A stretch of 48,800 bases of DNA from Agathobaculum desmolans ATCC 43058 (GTDB lineage Bacteria > Bacillota > Clostridia > Oscillospirales > Butyricicoccaceae). Location: positions 1-48,800 of the forward strand of contig NZ_JNJN01000016.1 in the NCBI RefSeq assembly GCF_000701665.1, in the 5' to 3' direction. Shown piece after piece: positions 16,971-25,181 of this stretch. Position numbers and translations under genes: made by a program. Every line of letters begins with the position of its first letter. Position 1 is the stretch's first letter. The notes below the pieces were generated by a model that did not search any database, had not been told where the DNA came from, and was given only the letters and a program-made list of their open reading frames with translations.

Positions 16971-18184
16971 TCGGCAGGCTTTGGCTGCTGGCACACGGGC
17001 AAGTGCGTGTGCGGGTGACAGGGGCGAGCCTGCCGCGCTTTCTCAACCTGTGTGCCCGGCACAGCCTGATCTTGCGCCGCATGAAACGCACGGCGTGGAA
17101 TGAATTGTATGCGACCCTGTCGGTCGGGGATTTCCGCCGGCTGCGGCAGCATATGGGGCGTACCGGCTGCCGGGTGCATATCGTGCGGCGGCAGGGCGCC
17201 CCTTTCTGGATAGAGCGCCTGCGTCCCCGGGTCGTATTGTGGGGGGGTCTGCTGCTATTGATTGCGCTGTACGGGGTGATGTATACCCGTCTCTGGGCGA
17301 TCGAAACCCGGATCGATCCTCGTCTGCCGGCGGCGGAGATCATGTGTCAGCTCGATACACTGGGCGTGCGGATCGGTGCGCCGCTGCGGGCGATCGATGT
17401 ACCGGCGATCCGCTGGCGCATGCTGCAATGGCAGCCGGATATCACGTTTTTCGCGCTGAATATACGGGGGAACAGCCTGACGGTTGAGGCTGTGGGGCGG
17501 AAAACACCGGAAGAACTGCTGGATCAGGACGCGGTCGTCAAAGTGGTCGCATCCCGCAGCGGTGTGGTGCGCACGGTCCGCGCGCTTGAAGGGCAGCCGG
17601 TGGTGCAGCCGGGGGATGCAGTATCCGTAGGGGATACGCTGATCAGCGGGCTGGTGCCGCCAACACGCGAAGGAGGCGGGTATCATTTGGCGCATGCGCG
17701 CGGGACGGTGGAGGCGTATACTGCGCATACGGTGCAGGCGGCGCGCCCTTTGCAGATGGCGAAAAAACAGTATACCGGTAAGGTGCGGCGGCAATATGCG
17801 CTGGTTATGGGAAATAAACGGTTAAATTTATATATTGGGAGTGGAATTGCAGGGGGGACTTGTGATAAAATAATAGAAACGCGAACCCTGCGCTTATCCG
17901 ACAGCGTGGTGTTTCCGGTTTCGCTTGTCATACAGTCCTTTGCATTTTATGAACGCGAAACGGCAGCGCAGACCGTGGATGCGGTGCGTGGACAGATGCT
18001 CTCCCGTGCGCTGGGCGCTGTAACGGAAGAGATAGACGGTACGGTGACGGATCACACCGAAACGCTGTGCGAGGAAAATGGCGCGGCGGTATTGCGGATG
18101 ACCGTGCATGCGGTGGAGCAGATCGGCGCGGAAGCATTGGATGACAGCACGATCCCGGAGGAGACGGCAGAGGATTTGCCGTAA
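16967..18184 (+). CDS. yqfD: Sporulation protein YqfD
   Basis: A 405-residue protein with a single membrane helix near residues 88-108 (VVLWGGLLLLIALYGVMYT), a short cytoplasmic N-part and a large outer domain. The SGVVRTVRALEGQPVVQPGDAVSVGDTLISG segment is the conserved YqfD stretch. In B. subtilis it is a sigma-E-dependent gene next to yqfC and phoH. Nearby, yqfC overlaps its start, and the phoH leader duplication starts 19 nt behind its stop. The molecular role is unknown. Confidence 0.87.
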   Translation: MIGRLWLLAHGQVRVRVTGASLPRFLNLCARHSLILRRMKRTAWNELYATLSVGDFRRLRQHMGRTGCRVHIVRRQGAPFWIERLRPRVVLWGGLLLLIALYGVMYTRLWAIETRIDPRLPAAEIMCQLDTLGVRIGAPLRAIDVPAIRWRMLQWQPDITFFALNIRGNSLTVEAVGRKTPEELLDQDAVVKVVASRSGVVRTVRALEGQPVVQPGDAVSVGDTLISGLVPPTREGGGYHLAHARGTVEAYTAHTVQAARPLQMAKKQYTGKVRRQYALVMGNKRLNLYIGSGIAGGTCDKIIETRTLRLSDSVVFPVSLVIQSFAFYERETAAQTVDAVRGQMLSRALGAVTEEIDGTVTDHTETLCEENGAAVLRMTVHAVEQIGAEALDDSTIPEETAEDLP

Positions 18185-18202
18185 GTATAGAGAAACAGGT
18201 AG

Positions 18203-18287
18203 AAGGAAAGCAGGGAAAGAATCATAGAACAGACGATACAGATAGAGCAGACCGAACTGCTGATGGCAGTCTTTGGGGCATTTGATG
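18203..18287 (+). repeat. Direct repeat of the phoH 5' end, copy 1 (truncated phoH start)
   Basis: 85 bp, identical base for base to 18433-18517. It covers the phoH ribosome-binding region and the first codons. Here the reading frame goes off after the shared GAFDG and stops at 18303 (GEDAP, then TAA), so this copy can only make a short peptide. Confidence 0.9.
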
Positions 18288-18432
18288 GCGAGGACGCGCC
18301 GTAAAACAGGCGCGGAAGCGCCTGCGCGTCCGAGTTCACGCGGCGGCGAGCGAGTTCAGAGCGAGCCGTAAAAAGTTGCCGGCGGCAGGTTTTTAGCGTG
18401 CGGGGAACGGAGCAGGGCGGCAGAAAAAGATA
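18288..18432. other. 145-bp GC-rich spacer between the phoH repeats
   Basis: The spacer contains a strong branched hairpin: GGACGCG (18292-18298) pairs with CGCGTCC (18325-18331) and encloses CAGGCGC/GCGCCTG. A small TTGCC/GGCAG stem followed by GTTTTT (18376-18395) could act as a terminator. No gene is seen. The 18185-18492 gap is otherwise filled by the two repeat copies. Confidence 0.6.
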
Positions 18433-18517
18433 AAGGAAAGCAGGGAAAGAATCATAGAACAGACGATACAGATAGAGCAGACCGAACTGCTGATGGCAGT
18501 CTTTGGGGCATTTGATG
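18433..18517 (+). repeat. Direct repeat of the phoH 5' end, copy 2 (functional phoH start)
   Basis: Second of two identical 85-bp copies, 230 bp downstream of the first. It leads into the intact phoH frame. Recombination between copies would delete 230 bp and leave a normal yqfD-phoH junction. Confidence 0.9.
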
Positions 18518-19461
18518 AAAACATCAAGCTGATCGAACGTGAGCTGGGTGTCTCCGTGATCAGCCGGGGAACCGAGCTGAAGCTGACGGGAGAGGCGGCG
18601 GAGGTCGATCTGGCGGCGCGCACCATTGGTGCGCTGCTGTCGATGGCCGGCCGCGGCGAGGCGATCGGAACCCAGACCGTGCAGTACGTGATCGGTCTGG
18701 CGCGCGATGGGCGCGAGAGTGAAGTGCATACCATGAGCCGGGATGTGCTCTGCATCACGGCTAAAGGAAAGCCGGTCAAAGCTAAAACACTGGGACAGAA
18801 AAAGTATATGGAAGCGATCCGGAAAAACACGATCGTGATGGGCGTCGGCCCAGCGGGTACCGGCAAAACCTATCTGGCGGTTGCGGCGGCAGTTGCGGCG
18901 TTTCGGGATAAACGGGTCTCCCGCATTATCCTGACGCGTCCAGCGGTCGAAGCAGGCGAAAAGCTCGGCTTTTTGCCGGGGGATCTGCAGAGCAAGGTGG
19001 ATCCTTACCTGCGTCCGCTGTATGACGGCTTGTTTGATATGCTGGGGGCGGAAAATTTCGCCAAATATCAGGAGCGCGGTTCGATCGAGGTAGCGCCGCT
19101 GGCCTATATGCGCGGCCGCACGCTGGATGACAGTTTTATCATTTTGGATGAGGCGCAGAACACCACGCCGGAGCAGATGAAAATGTTCCTTACCCGGTTG
19201 GGGTTCGGCTCACAGGCAGTCATTACGGGCGATATTACGCAGGTCGATCTGCCGGACGGCAAACAGTCCGGTTTGAAAGAGGCGCTGCGTGTGCTGAGCG
19301 GCGTGGAAGGGATCGCCCAGTGTTACCTGACAGAAAAGGATGTGGTGCGCCATGAGCTGGTGCAGCGCATTGTAAAGGCCTATGCGGAATATGAAAGCCG
19401 GAAGGGGAAAGGGAAACCGCCGGAGAACCGGCATCCCGCCTTGCGGCGAAAAGGGGGATAA
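18493..19461 (+). CDS. phoH: PhoH-family ATPase (PhoH/YbeZ type)
   Basis: A P-loop NTPase of about 322 residues that works with YbeY in RNA/ribosome maturation. Walker A is GPAGTGKT at residues 119-126, Walker B FIILDEAQN, then the GITQVDLP-type sensor (GDITQVDLPDG). An N-terminal KH-like part covers residues 1-85. The first usual start codon is ATG 18493. Upstream codons in frame read IIEQTIQIEQTELL, which looks like genuine PhoH N-terminus, but no ATG, GTG or TTG occurs between the stop at 18394 and 18493. An ATA at 18454 lies 7 nt after AGGGA, so a non-standard start is possible. The Lys-rich C-terminal tail is normal. Confidence 0.92.
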   Translation: MAVFGAFDENIKLIERELGVSVISRGTELKLTGEAAEVDLAARTIGALLSMAGRGEAIGTQTVQYVIGLARDGRESEVHTMSRDVLCITAKGKPVKAKTLGQKKYMEAIRKNTIVMGVGPAGTGKTYLAVAAAVAAFRDKRVSRIILTRPAVEAGEKLGFLPGDLQSKVDPYLRPLYDGLFDMLGAENFAKYQERGSIEVAPLAYMRGRTLDDSFIILDEAQNTTPEQMKMFLTRLGFGSQAVITGDITQVDLPDGKQSGLKEALRVLSGVEGIAQCYLTEKDVVRHELVQRIVKAYAEYESRKGKGKPPENRHPALRRKGG

Positions 19462-19467
19462 GCAGCG

Positions 19468-19965
19468 GTGAAGCACCAGATCAACATTGGGTTTGATACC
19501 GAAGTGGAGGATGCACCGGCGGTCAGCGATCTGATCCGCACCTGCGCGGAGCGTGTACTGGCAAGCGAACAGGTGCCGTTTGACGCGGAAATCGACGTTA
19601 CGGTTGTGGATGCACAGACCATCCGGCAGATGAATGCGGAATACCGGGACAAGGACGCAGTGACCGATGTGCTTTCTTTCCCGATGTATGCGTTTTTGAA
19701 CGGTGTGCCGCAGGAGGAACCGGAGCCCGAGCCGGATTCCGGCTGTGTGATGCTGGGTGATATGATTCTGTGCTACACGCGTGCGGTCGAGCAGGCGGCG
19801 CAGTTCGGTCATTCCCCTGCGCGGGAGTGCGGCTATCTGACGACACATTCGGTGCTGCATCTGCTGGGATATGACCACGAGCGGGGAGAGGCGGACACGC
19901 GCCTGATGCGCGCCAAGGAGGAGGACAACCTTTCCTTCCTCGGCCTGACAAGAGATGAGCCATGA
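19468..19965 (+). CDS. ybeY: Endoribonuclease YbeY
   Basis: A 165-residue zinc metalloprotein of 16S rRNA 3'-end maturation and ribosome quality control. The HxxxHxxxxxH zinc motif is seen as HSVLHLLGYDH near residues 128-138. The central TDVLSFPM stretch is conserved. It starts with GTG behind AAGGGGG, 6 nt after phoH. Its stop overlaps the dgkA start (ATGA). The phoH-ybeY pairing is conserved in most bacteria. Confidence 0.95.
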   Translation: MKHQINIGFDTEVEDAPAVSDLIRTCAERVLASEQVPFDAEIDVTVVDAQTIRQMNAEYRDKDAVTDVLSFPMYAFLNGVPQEEPEPEPDSGCVMLGDMILCYTRAVEQAAQFGHSPARECGYLTTHSVLHLLGYDHERGEADTRLMRAKEEDNLSFLGLTRDEP

Positions 19966-20429
19966 AGAAAAATATCCGAAAACTGCATGAGAGCTTGCTG
20001 CACGCCTTTCGCGGGCTGGGGCTGTGCATCCACGGAGAACGCAACTTCCGCGTGCATCTCACCGCGGCGTTTTACGTTACGGTATTTGCGCTGATGGGAC
20101 GCGCCGGTGCGGTGGAAGCGGCCTGCCTGTGTATTTGCTTTGGGCTTACCATGGGCGCGGAGCTGATGAATACTGCGATCGAGCGGCTGTGCGACCGGCA
20201 GGCCAGCGGATACGATGGTTTTGTCCGCAATGCCAAGGACATTGCGGCGGCAGGCGTGTTCATCTGTGCGGCGGCCTGTGCGGCGGTGGGCGTGTGTATT
20301 TTTCTGGGGCGCGGAGTGCTGTGGGCCGCGCTGGCGTTCCTGACAGCTCATGCATGGGTAGCGGCGGTGCTGCTGGCAACTGTACCGGCGGCGCTGTGGT
20401 TCGTGTTCCGGTACGGAAGGATTCAATGA
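19962..20429 (+). CDS. dgkA: Diacylglycerol/undecaprenol kinase
   Basis: A small integral membrane kinase. In Firmicutes this family phosphorylates undecaprenol, recycling the lipid carrier for cell-wall synthesis. The signature GAELMNTAIERLCDR with AKDIAAAGV is present at about residues 67-100. The protein has 155 residues, some 25-30 more than the usual family length, with an extra hydrophobic segment at the C-terminus (residues 125-150). It is coupled to ybeY at its start, and its stop overlaps a possible upstream ATG of era at 20426. Confidence 0.9.
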   Translation: MKKNIRKLHESLLHAFRGLGLCIHGERNFRVHLTAAFYVTVFALMGRAGAVEAACLCICFGLTMGAELMNTAIERLCDRQASGYDGFVRNAKDIAAAGVFICAAACAAVGVCIFLGRGVLWAALAFLTAHAWVAAVLLATVPAALWFVFRYGRIQ

Positions 20430-20467
20430 AGAGCGATAGCAACAGAGTAAGAATAATGGAGAATACA

Positions 20468-21364
20468 ATGAGTAACATCACAAAAACTGCGGTCGTTTCT
20501 GTGGTCGGCCGCCCGAATGTCGGCAAATCCACGCTGACCAACCGGTTGGTGGGGCAGAAGGTCGCAATCGTATCGAATAAGCCGCAGACCACGCGTACCC
20601 GTATTACGGGGGTGCTGAGCCGCGGTGAGACCCAGTATGTTTTTCTGGATACGCCCGGCCTGCACAAGCCCCGCTCCCGGCTGGGGGATTACATGTGCAA
20701 GGTCGTAACGGATACGGTGTCCGAGGTGGACGTGGCGGCGCTTGTGGTTGAGCCGATCGCCAATATCGGTCCGGCGGAGGAAAGCCTGATTGCGCAGATC
20801 AAGCAGCACCATATGCCTGCAATTCTGGTCATCAACAAGATTGACACCCTGCCCAAGGAGGAATTGCTTGCGGTGATCGCCCTCTATGCGCAGGCGCATG
20901 ACTTTGCGGCGATCATCCCGGTCTCTGCCCGCACGGGGGAGGGGCTGGACGATCTGCTGCACGAGATCGACCGGTTTTCGATCGAGGGGCCGCAGCTTTT
21001 CCCGGAGGATATGGTGTCCGACCAGCCGGAACGCCAGCTTGTTGCGGAGATCGTGCGCGAAAAGATGCTGCGCCTGCTTGATCGTGAGGTGCCGCATGGT
21101 GTGGCGGTCGGCATTGAGCGCTGGCACGAGCGGGAGGATGGCCTGATTGAGATCAACGCGGTCATCTATTGCGAAAAGGCCAGCCATAAGGGCATCATCA
21201 TCGGCAAGCAGGGTAAAATGCTGCGGGAGATCGGGCAGCAGGCGCGCGGGGACATCGAGCGCATGCTGGATGCCCGTGTCTTTTTGGAGCTGTGGGTCAA
21301 GGTCAAGGAGGGCTGGCGCAACAACCAGTATCAGATGCGCAACTTCGGCTACGAGGAGTCCTGA
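20468..21364 (+). CDS. era: GTPase Era
   Basis: A 298-residue GTPase that binds 16S rRNA during small-subunit assembly. G1 is GRPNVGKST near residues 14-22, G3 DTPGLHKP, G4 NKID, and the C-terminal KH domain contains GIIIGKQGKMLREIG. Three in-frame ATGs exist (20426, 20456, 20468). 20468 is chosen for TGGAGA 6 nt upstream and for the usual N-terminal length; 20426, coupled to the dgkA stop with GGAAGG before it, is a real alternative. Confidence 0.95.
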   Translation: MSNITKTAVVSVVGRPNVGKSTLTNRLVGQKVAIVSNKPQTTRTRITGVLSRGETQYVFLDTPGLHKPRSRLGDYMCKVVTDTVSEVDVAALVVEPIANIGPAEESLIAQIKQHHMPAILVINKIDTLPKEELLAVIALYAQAHDFAAIIPVSARTGEGLDDLLHEIDRFSIEGPQLFPEDMVSDQPERQLVAEIVREKMLRLLDREVPHGVAVGIERWHEREDGLIEINAVIYCEKASHKGIIIGKQGKMLREIGQQARGDIERMLDARVFLELWVKVKEGWRNNQYQMRNFGYEES

Positions 21365-22150
21365 ATGGCGGAGGTCAAGCTGCGCGCCCTTGGTTTGCGG
21401 GAAGTGGCTTTTGGTGATGATGACCGCTATCTGACCGTGCTGACCGAGGATGGCCGCAAAGTTGAAATTTTATGTAAAAACGCGCGGCGGGGGAAAAAGC
21501 AGAACCCTGCCGCGCGGCAGTTTTGTTATTCCGCCTTTGTCCTGTCCGAGCGGGGCGGGCGCTACACGCTGCGTGAGGCGGATGCGGTGCACTCGTTTTT
21601 CGCGCTCGCGCAGGATATCGAACGCTATGCGCTGGCGTGCTATCTGGCAGAGGTTGCAGCAGCGCTCACCACGCCGGATGAGGATAATCCCGCCGTCTGC
21701 CGGTTGCTGCTGCATGCGTTGTATGCGCTTGAAGGGAAGAAACGGGCACCGGCGCTTGTTAAGGCGGCGTTTGAATGGCGCGTGATGGCGGAAAGCGGTT
21801 ATGCACCCGATCTGTCGTGCTGCGCGGTGTGCGGACAGGTGATCGAACAGCCGCCGGTCTGTTTTTCGGTTCGTGCCGGTACGGCGGCGGACGAGAAGTG
21901 TGCGCACCGCGTCGGCGGGTATGCACGGCTGGCGGATGCCGCGTTGCGTGCGTTGGTGCATGTGCTGACCTGTGAGATATCGAAAACCTATGCCTTTGCG
22001 CTGACCGGTCCGGCAGAGGGGCAGTTCGGCCGCATGGCGGAGGATTATGTGCAGTATCATCTGGGGCGCGGGTTTGAAAGCCTGCGGTTTTACCAGACGG
22101 TGCTGCTGCCGCCGGAAACCGCGCGCAGGAACAAGCCGCCTGCGCTGTAA
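21365..22150 (+). CDS. recO: DNA repair protein RecO
   Basis: A 261-residue recombination mediator that helps load RecA at gaps with RecR. The N-terminal OB fold (VKLRALGLREVAFGDDDRYL) and the helical C-domain with a CxxC pair (CCAVCG near residues 155-160) are seen; the second zinc pair is degenerate (a single Cys near residue 179). GAGGAG lies 7 nt before the ATG and one base separates it from the era stop. The order era-recO is typical for Firmicutes. Confidence 0.92.
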   Translation: MAEVKLRALGLREVAFGDDDRYLTVLTEDGRKVEILCKNARRGKKQNPAARQFCYSAFVLSERGGRYTLREADAVHSFFALAQDIERYALACYLAEVAAALTTPDEDNPAVCRLLLHALYALEGKKRAPALVKAAFEWRVMAESGYAPDLSCCAVCGQVIEQPPVCFSVRAGTAADEKCAHRVGGYARLADAALRALVHVLTCEISKTYAFALTGPAEGQFGRMAEDYVQYHLGRGFESLRFYQTVLLPPETARRNKPPAL

Positions 22151-22257
22151 GGGCGGACGGCGCGGGTGCGCACGTTGTATCGACCGCTGCAGGCACCGGC
22201 GTTTCGGCCGGTTTGCCGCGGATGAACAAAAACTTTTGTGCGATGCAGGAGTGAAAT

Positions 22258-24651
22258 ATGAATAAATTAGGTGAAAAATCCTTAAAAACACTGGAATATT
22301 ACGAAATACTTGACCGGCTTGCGGCGCAGGCCGCATCGGATGCAGCAAAGGAGAAGTGCCGTGCGCTGCGCCCGCTGGATGACCGGGAGCAGGCGCAGAT
22401 CCGGATGGAGCAGACGACCGATGCGAAGAACCTGATGATCCGGCAGGGCAGTCCGGCCTTTGGCGGGATTCGTGCGGTGGGAGCGATCCTGTCACGCGCG
22501 GAACGGGGCGGTACGCTTAACCCACGTGAGCTGCTTGCAGTGGCAAGCCTGCTGCAAACTGCCCGGCGTGCATTACTGTATGATGCAGAACATGAAGAAA
22601 AAACAACGCTCACGCCGGTTTTTGGTTTGCTGAGCGGCAACCGCGTGTTGGAAGAATCTATTACCACAGCCATCGTTTCCGAGGAGGAGATTGCGGACGG
22701 CGCCAGCCCGGAGCTGTTGTCTATCCGGCGGGAGCTGCGCCAGATCTCGGGCAAGGTGCGCGAGACGCTCAGCCGTATGATCTCGGGCGAGCGGGCCAAG
22801 TATTTGCAGGAGACGATTATCACACAGCGAAACGGGCGCTTCGTGGTGCCGGTAAAGGCTGAACACCGGGGGGATATCCCGGGGCTGGTGCATGACACCT
22901 CCTCCACCGGTGCGACGGTGTTTGTCGAGCCGCAGCAGGTTGTCGAGATCAACAATCAGATCAAGGTGCTCGAAGGCCGCGAGGAAGCTGAGATCGAGCG
23001 GATTTTGGCGGAACTTTCAAACGAGGTCGCCCTGTACAAAGGCGCGATCGAGCAGGATTACGACGCGCTGACCACGCTGGATTTTATTTTTGCGCGCGCC
23101 AAGCTGTCGTTCGAGATGAATGCCGCGCCGCCGGTGCTGGCAGAGGGCAAGGGGCATTGCCGTCTGCTGCGTGCACGTCATCCGCTGCTGGATAAAGACA
23201 AGGCCGTGCCGATCGACATTGCCATTGGGCAGGAATACGATACATTGGTCATCACCGGCCCGAACACGGGCGGCAAAACCGTTTCGCTGAAAACGCTGGG
23301 GCTGCTCAGCCTGATGGCGGCTTCCGGTCTGCATATTCCGGCAAATGAGCAGTCGGAAATCAGCCTGTTTGAGCACGTATATGCCGATATTGGGGATGAA
23401 CAGAGCATTGAACAGTCGCTGTCCACCTTCTCTGCCCACATGAAGACGATCGTATCCATTATGGACTGCTGCGGGCCGAACGATCTGGTTTTGTTTGATG
23501 AGCTGGGTGCGGGCACCGATCCGGTAGAAGGCGCGGCGCTGGCAGTTGCGGTGATCGGCTATGCGCGGCAGATGGGCGCGTGCGTGGCTGCCACGACCCA
23601 TTATGCGGAGCTGAAAACCTTTGCACTGACGACCGACGGCGTGGAGAATGCGTCCTGTGAGTTTGATGTGCAGTCGCTGCAGCCGACCTATCGTCTGCTG
23701 ACCGGTATTCCGGGCAAATCCAATGCGTTTGCGATCGCGGCGCGGCTGGGGCTGTCGCCGACGATCATCGAGCGGGCGAAGGAGCAGGTTTCTACCGAAG
23801 ATGCCCGGTTTGAGGACGTGCTGGCTGAGCTGGAACGCGAACGCCGCCGCGTGGAACAGATGAAGGATGAGGCGCAGAAGATGCGTTCGGCTGCGCAGTC
23901 CGAGCGGGATAAAATGCGCGCCGAGCGGGACGCGGCCGAGGAACGCGCGGATAAGCTGTTGGAGGGCGCGCGCAGTCAAGCGGACCGCATTTTGAAGGAT
24001 GCGCGTATGACGGCGGAAACCGTGTTCGACGAACTGGAAGAGATGAAAAAAAAGGTGCAGAAAAAAACGGCGGATCACAATCTTGCTGCGGCCAAGGCAG
24101 CGCTGCGCGGTGTCATCACACAGACGGAGAATGAACAGCGGCGCGGTGTGCGCAAGCGCGTGATCGAAGCGGACGAGCAGCGGCCGGTGCGCAAGGGCGA
24201 CCGGGTACGGCTGCTGAACGTTGGCGGGGTGCTGGCGGATGTACTGGCGCCTGCGGACAAAAACGGCAACGTGCAGGTGCAGGCCGGTCCGATGAAGATG
24301 ACGGTGGGACAGAATGAAATCCGTTTGGTGGAGGAAAAACAGCCGGCGAAAAAGCCTGCACCGCAGCCGCGGCGCGATGCGCCCCGGCGGGAGCTGAATC
24401 TGCGCTCGGCGGAGAGCGAGGTAGATGTGCGCGGCATGAGCGCGGAGGAAGCGCTGTTCGAGGTGGATAATTTCCTTTCCCGTGCAATCATGGCGGGGCT
24501 GCCGTCGGTAACGGTGATCCACGGAAAGGGCACCGGGGTGCTGCGGGGTGCGGTACAGCAGCATCTGCGTGCGAACAAGCGTGTCAAAAGTGTGCGAAGC
24601 GGCGTTTACGGCGAAGGTGAGCAGGGCGTGACAATCGTGGAATTGCGGTAA
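22258..24651 (+). CDS. mutS2: MutS2 ATPase/endonuclease
   Basis: A 797-residue protein acting on stalled, collided ribosomes and recombination intermediates. Core and clamp domains cover residues 1-310, Walker A GPNTGGKT residues 334-341, and DELGAGTDPVEGAA is the Walker B/ABC signature region. A long charged coiled coil spans about 515-630, a KOW-like segment follows, and the C-terminal Smr nuclease domain holds VDVRGMSAEEAL and HGKGTGVLR. The length is normal. AGGAG precedes the ATG by about 8 nt. A 107-nt gap separates it from recO. Confidence 0.96.
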   Translation: MNKLGEKSLKTLEYYEILDRLAAQAASDAAKEKCRALRPLDDREQAQIRMEQTTDAKNLMIRQGSPAFGGIRAVGAILSRAERGGTLNPRELLAVASLLQTARRALLYDAEHEEKTTLTPVFGLLSGNRVLEESITTAIVSEEEIADGASPELLSIRRELRQISGKVRETLSRMISGERAKYLQETIITQRNGRFVVPVKAEHRGDIPGLVHDTSSTGATVFVEPQQVVEINNQIKVLEGREEAEIERILAELSNEVALYKGAIEQDYDALTTLDFIFARAKLSFEMNAAPPVLAEGKGHCRLLRARHPLLDKDKAVPIDIAIGQEYDTLVITGPNTGGKTVSLKTLGLLSLMAASGLHIPANEQSEISLFEHVYADIGDEQSIEQSLSTFSAHMKTIVSIMDCCGPNDLVLFDELGAGTDPVEGAALAVAVIGYARQMGACVAATTHYAELKTFALTTDGVENASCEFDVQSLQPTYRLLTGIPGKSNAFAIAARLGLSPTIIERAKEQVSTEDARFEDVLAELERERRRVEQMKDEAQKMRSAAQSERDKMRAERDAAEERADKLLEGARSQADRILKDARMTAETVFDELEEMKKKVQKKTADHNLAAAKAALRGVITQTENEQRRGVRKRVIEADEQRPVRKGDRVRLLNVGGVLADVLAPADKNGNVQVQAGPMKMTVGQNEIRLVEEKQPAKKPAPQPRRDAPRRELNLRSAESEVDVRGMSAEEALFEVDNFLSRAIMAGLPSVTVIHGKGTGVLRGAVQQHLRANKRVKSVRSGVYGEGEQGVTIVELR

Positions 24652-24763
24652 AATTATCCGACGAAGGGGATGAAAACAGGGATTCATGGCAAAATGCTGA
24701 GATTCTTCTGACTTTCGGATAAAAATTCATTGAAAAAGCAGACGGCAGGGGCGTAAAATGCCC

Positions 24764-24792
24764 TTGACGAAACAGATAAAAAAGGATAGACT
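24764..24792 (+). promoter_or_regulatory. Promoter of the HPr-like gene
   Basis: TTGACG (24764-24769), 17-bp spacer, TAGACT (24787-24792), about 38 bp before the start codon. Confidence 0.5.
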
Positions 24793-24829
24793 ATATTTAT
24801 CGGATTTGAAAAATAGGAGCGATGCAGAT

Positions 24830-25093
24830 ATGTTTTCGAAAGAGGTACAGGTTACCAATCAGGTAGGCTTATATGCCCGTCCCGCAACTTTTTTTATTCA
24901 GAAGGCAAATGAATTCAAGTCGACGATTCTGGTAGAGAAGGAAGAGCGCCGCGTAAACGCGAAGAGCCTGCTCGGCATTCTTTCCCTTGGCATCACCAAG
25001 GGCACTACCATCAACCTGATCGCAGACGGCCCGGATGAGGAAGAGGCTGTTTCCGCGCTGGTTGAGCTGATCACGTCCAACTTCACCGACTAA
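24830..25093 (+). CDS. HPr-like protein lacking the active-site His (Crh-like)
   Basis: An 87-residue HPr-fold protein. The phosphotransfer motif GLHARPAT of HPr is here GLYARPAT, so the residue at the His15 position is Tyr and the EI-dependent phosphorelay of the PTS is impossible. The regulatory serine region is intact: NAKSLLGILSLGI holds the Ser46 that HPr kinase phosphorylates. This is the pattern of Crh, the catabolite-repression HPr of Bacillus (which has Gln there), so a role as CcpA co-regulator is likely. The ATG at 24830 follows AGGAG and gives the family's usual length. It is monocistronic with its own promoter and terminator. Confidence 0.88.
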   Translation: MFSKEVQVTNQVGLYARPATFFIQKANEFKSTILVEKEERRVNAKSLLGILSLGITKGTTINLIADGPDEEEAVSALVELITSNFTD

Positions 25094-25109
25094 GTTATCG
25101 CATCCTGCG

Positions 25110-25140
25110 AAAGCGCCGATTGTGAGATCGGCGCTTTTTT
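25110..25140 (+). terminator. Intrinsic terminator of the HPr-like gene
   Basis: AAAGCGCCGAT/ATCGGCGCTTT stem (11 bp) with a 6-nt loop and a run of six T. Confidence 0.9.
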
Positions 25141-25181
25141 AATCGGTATAGACGGATCGTTCGGAGGGAAGGTGGTTTGCT

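Noticed and set aside
23017-24687. 556-codon antisense ORF within mutS2
   Set aside because: Antisense shadow of a diagnostic MutS2 coding region.
24654-24722. Terminator after mutS2 from TTATCCGA/TCGGATAA
   Set aside because: The 8-bp stem encloses a loop of more than 50 nt and no T-tract follows, so it is not convincing.
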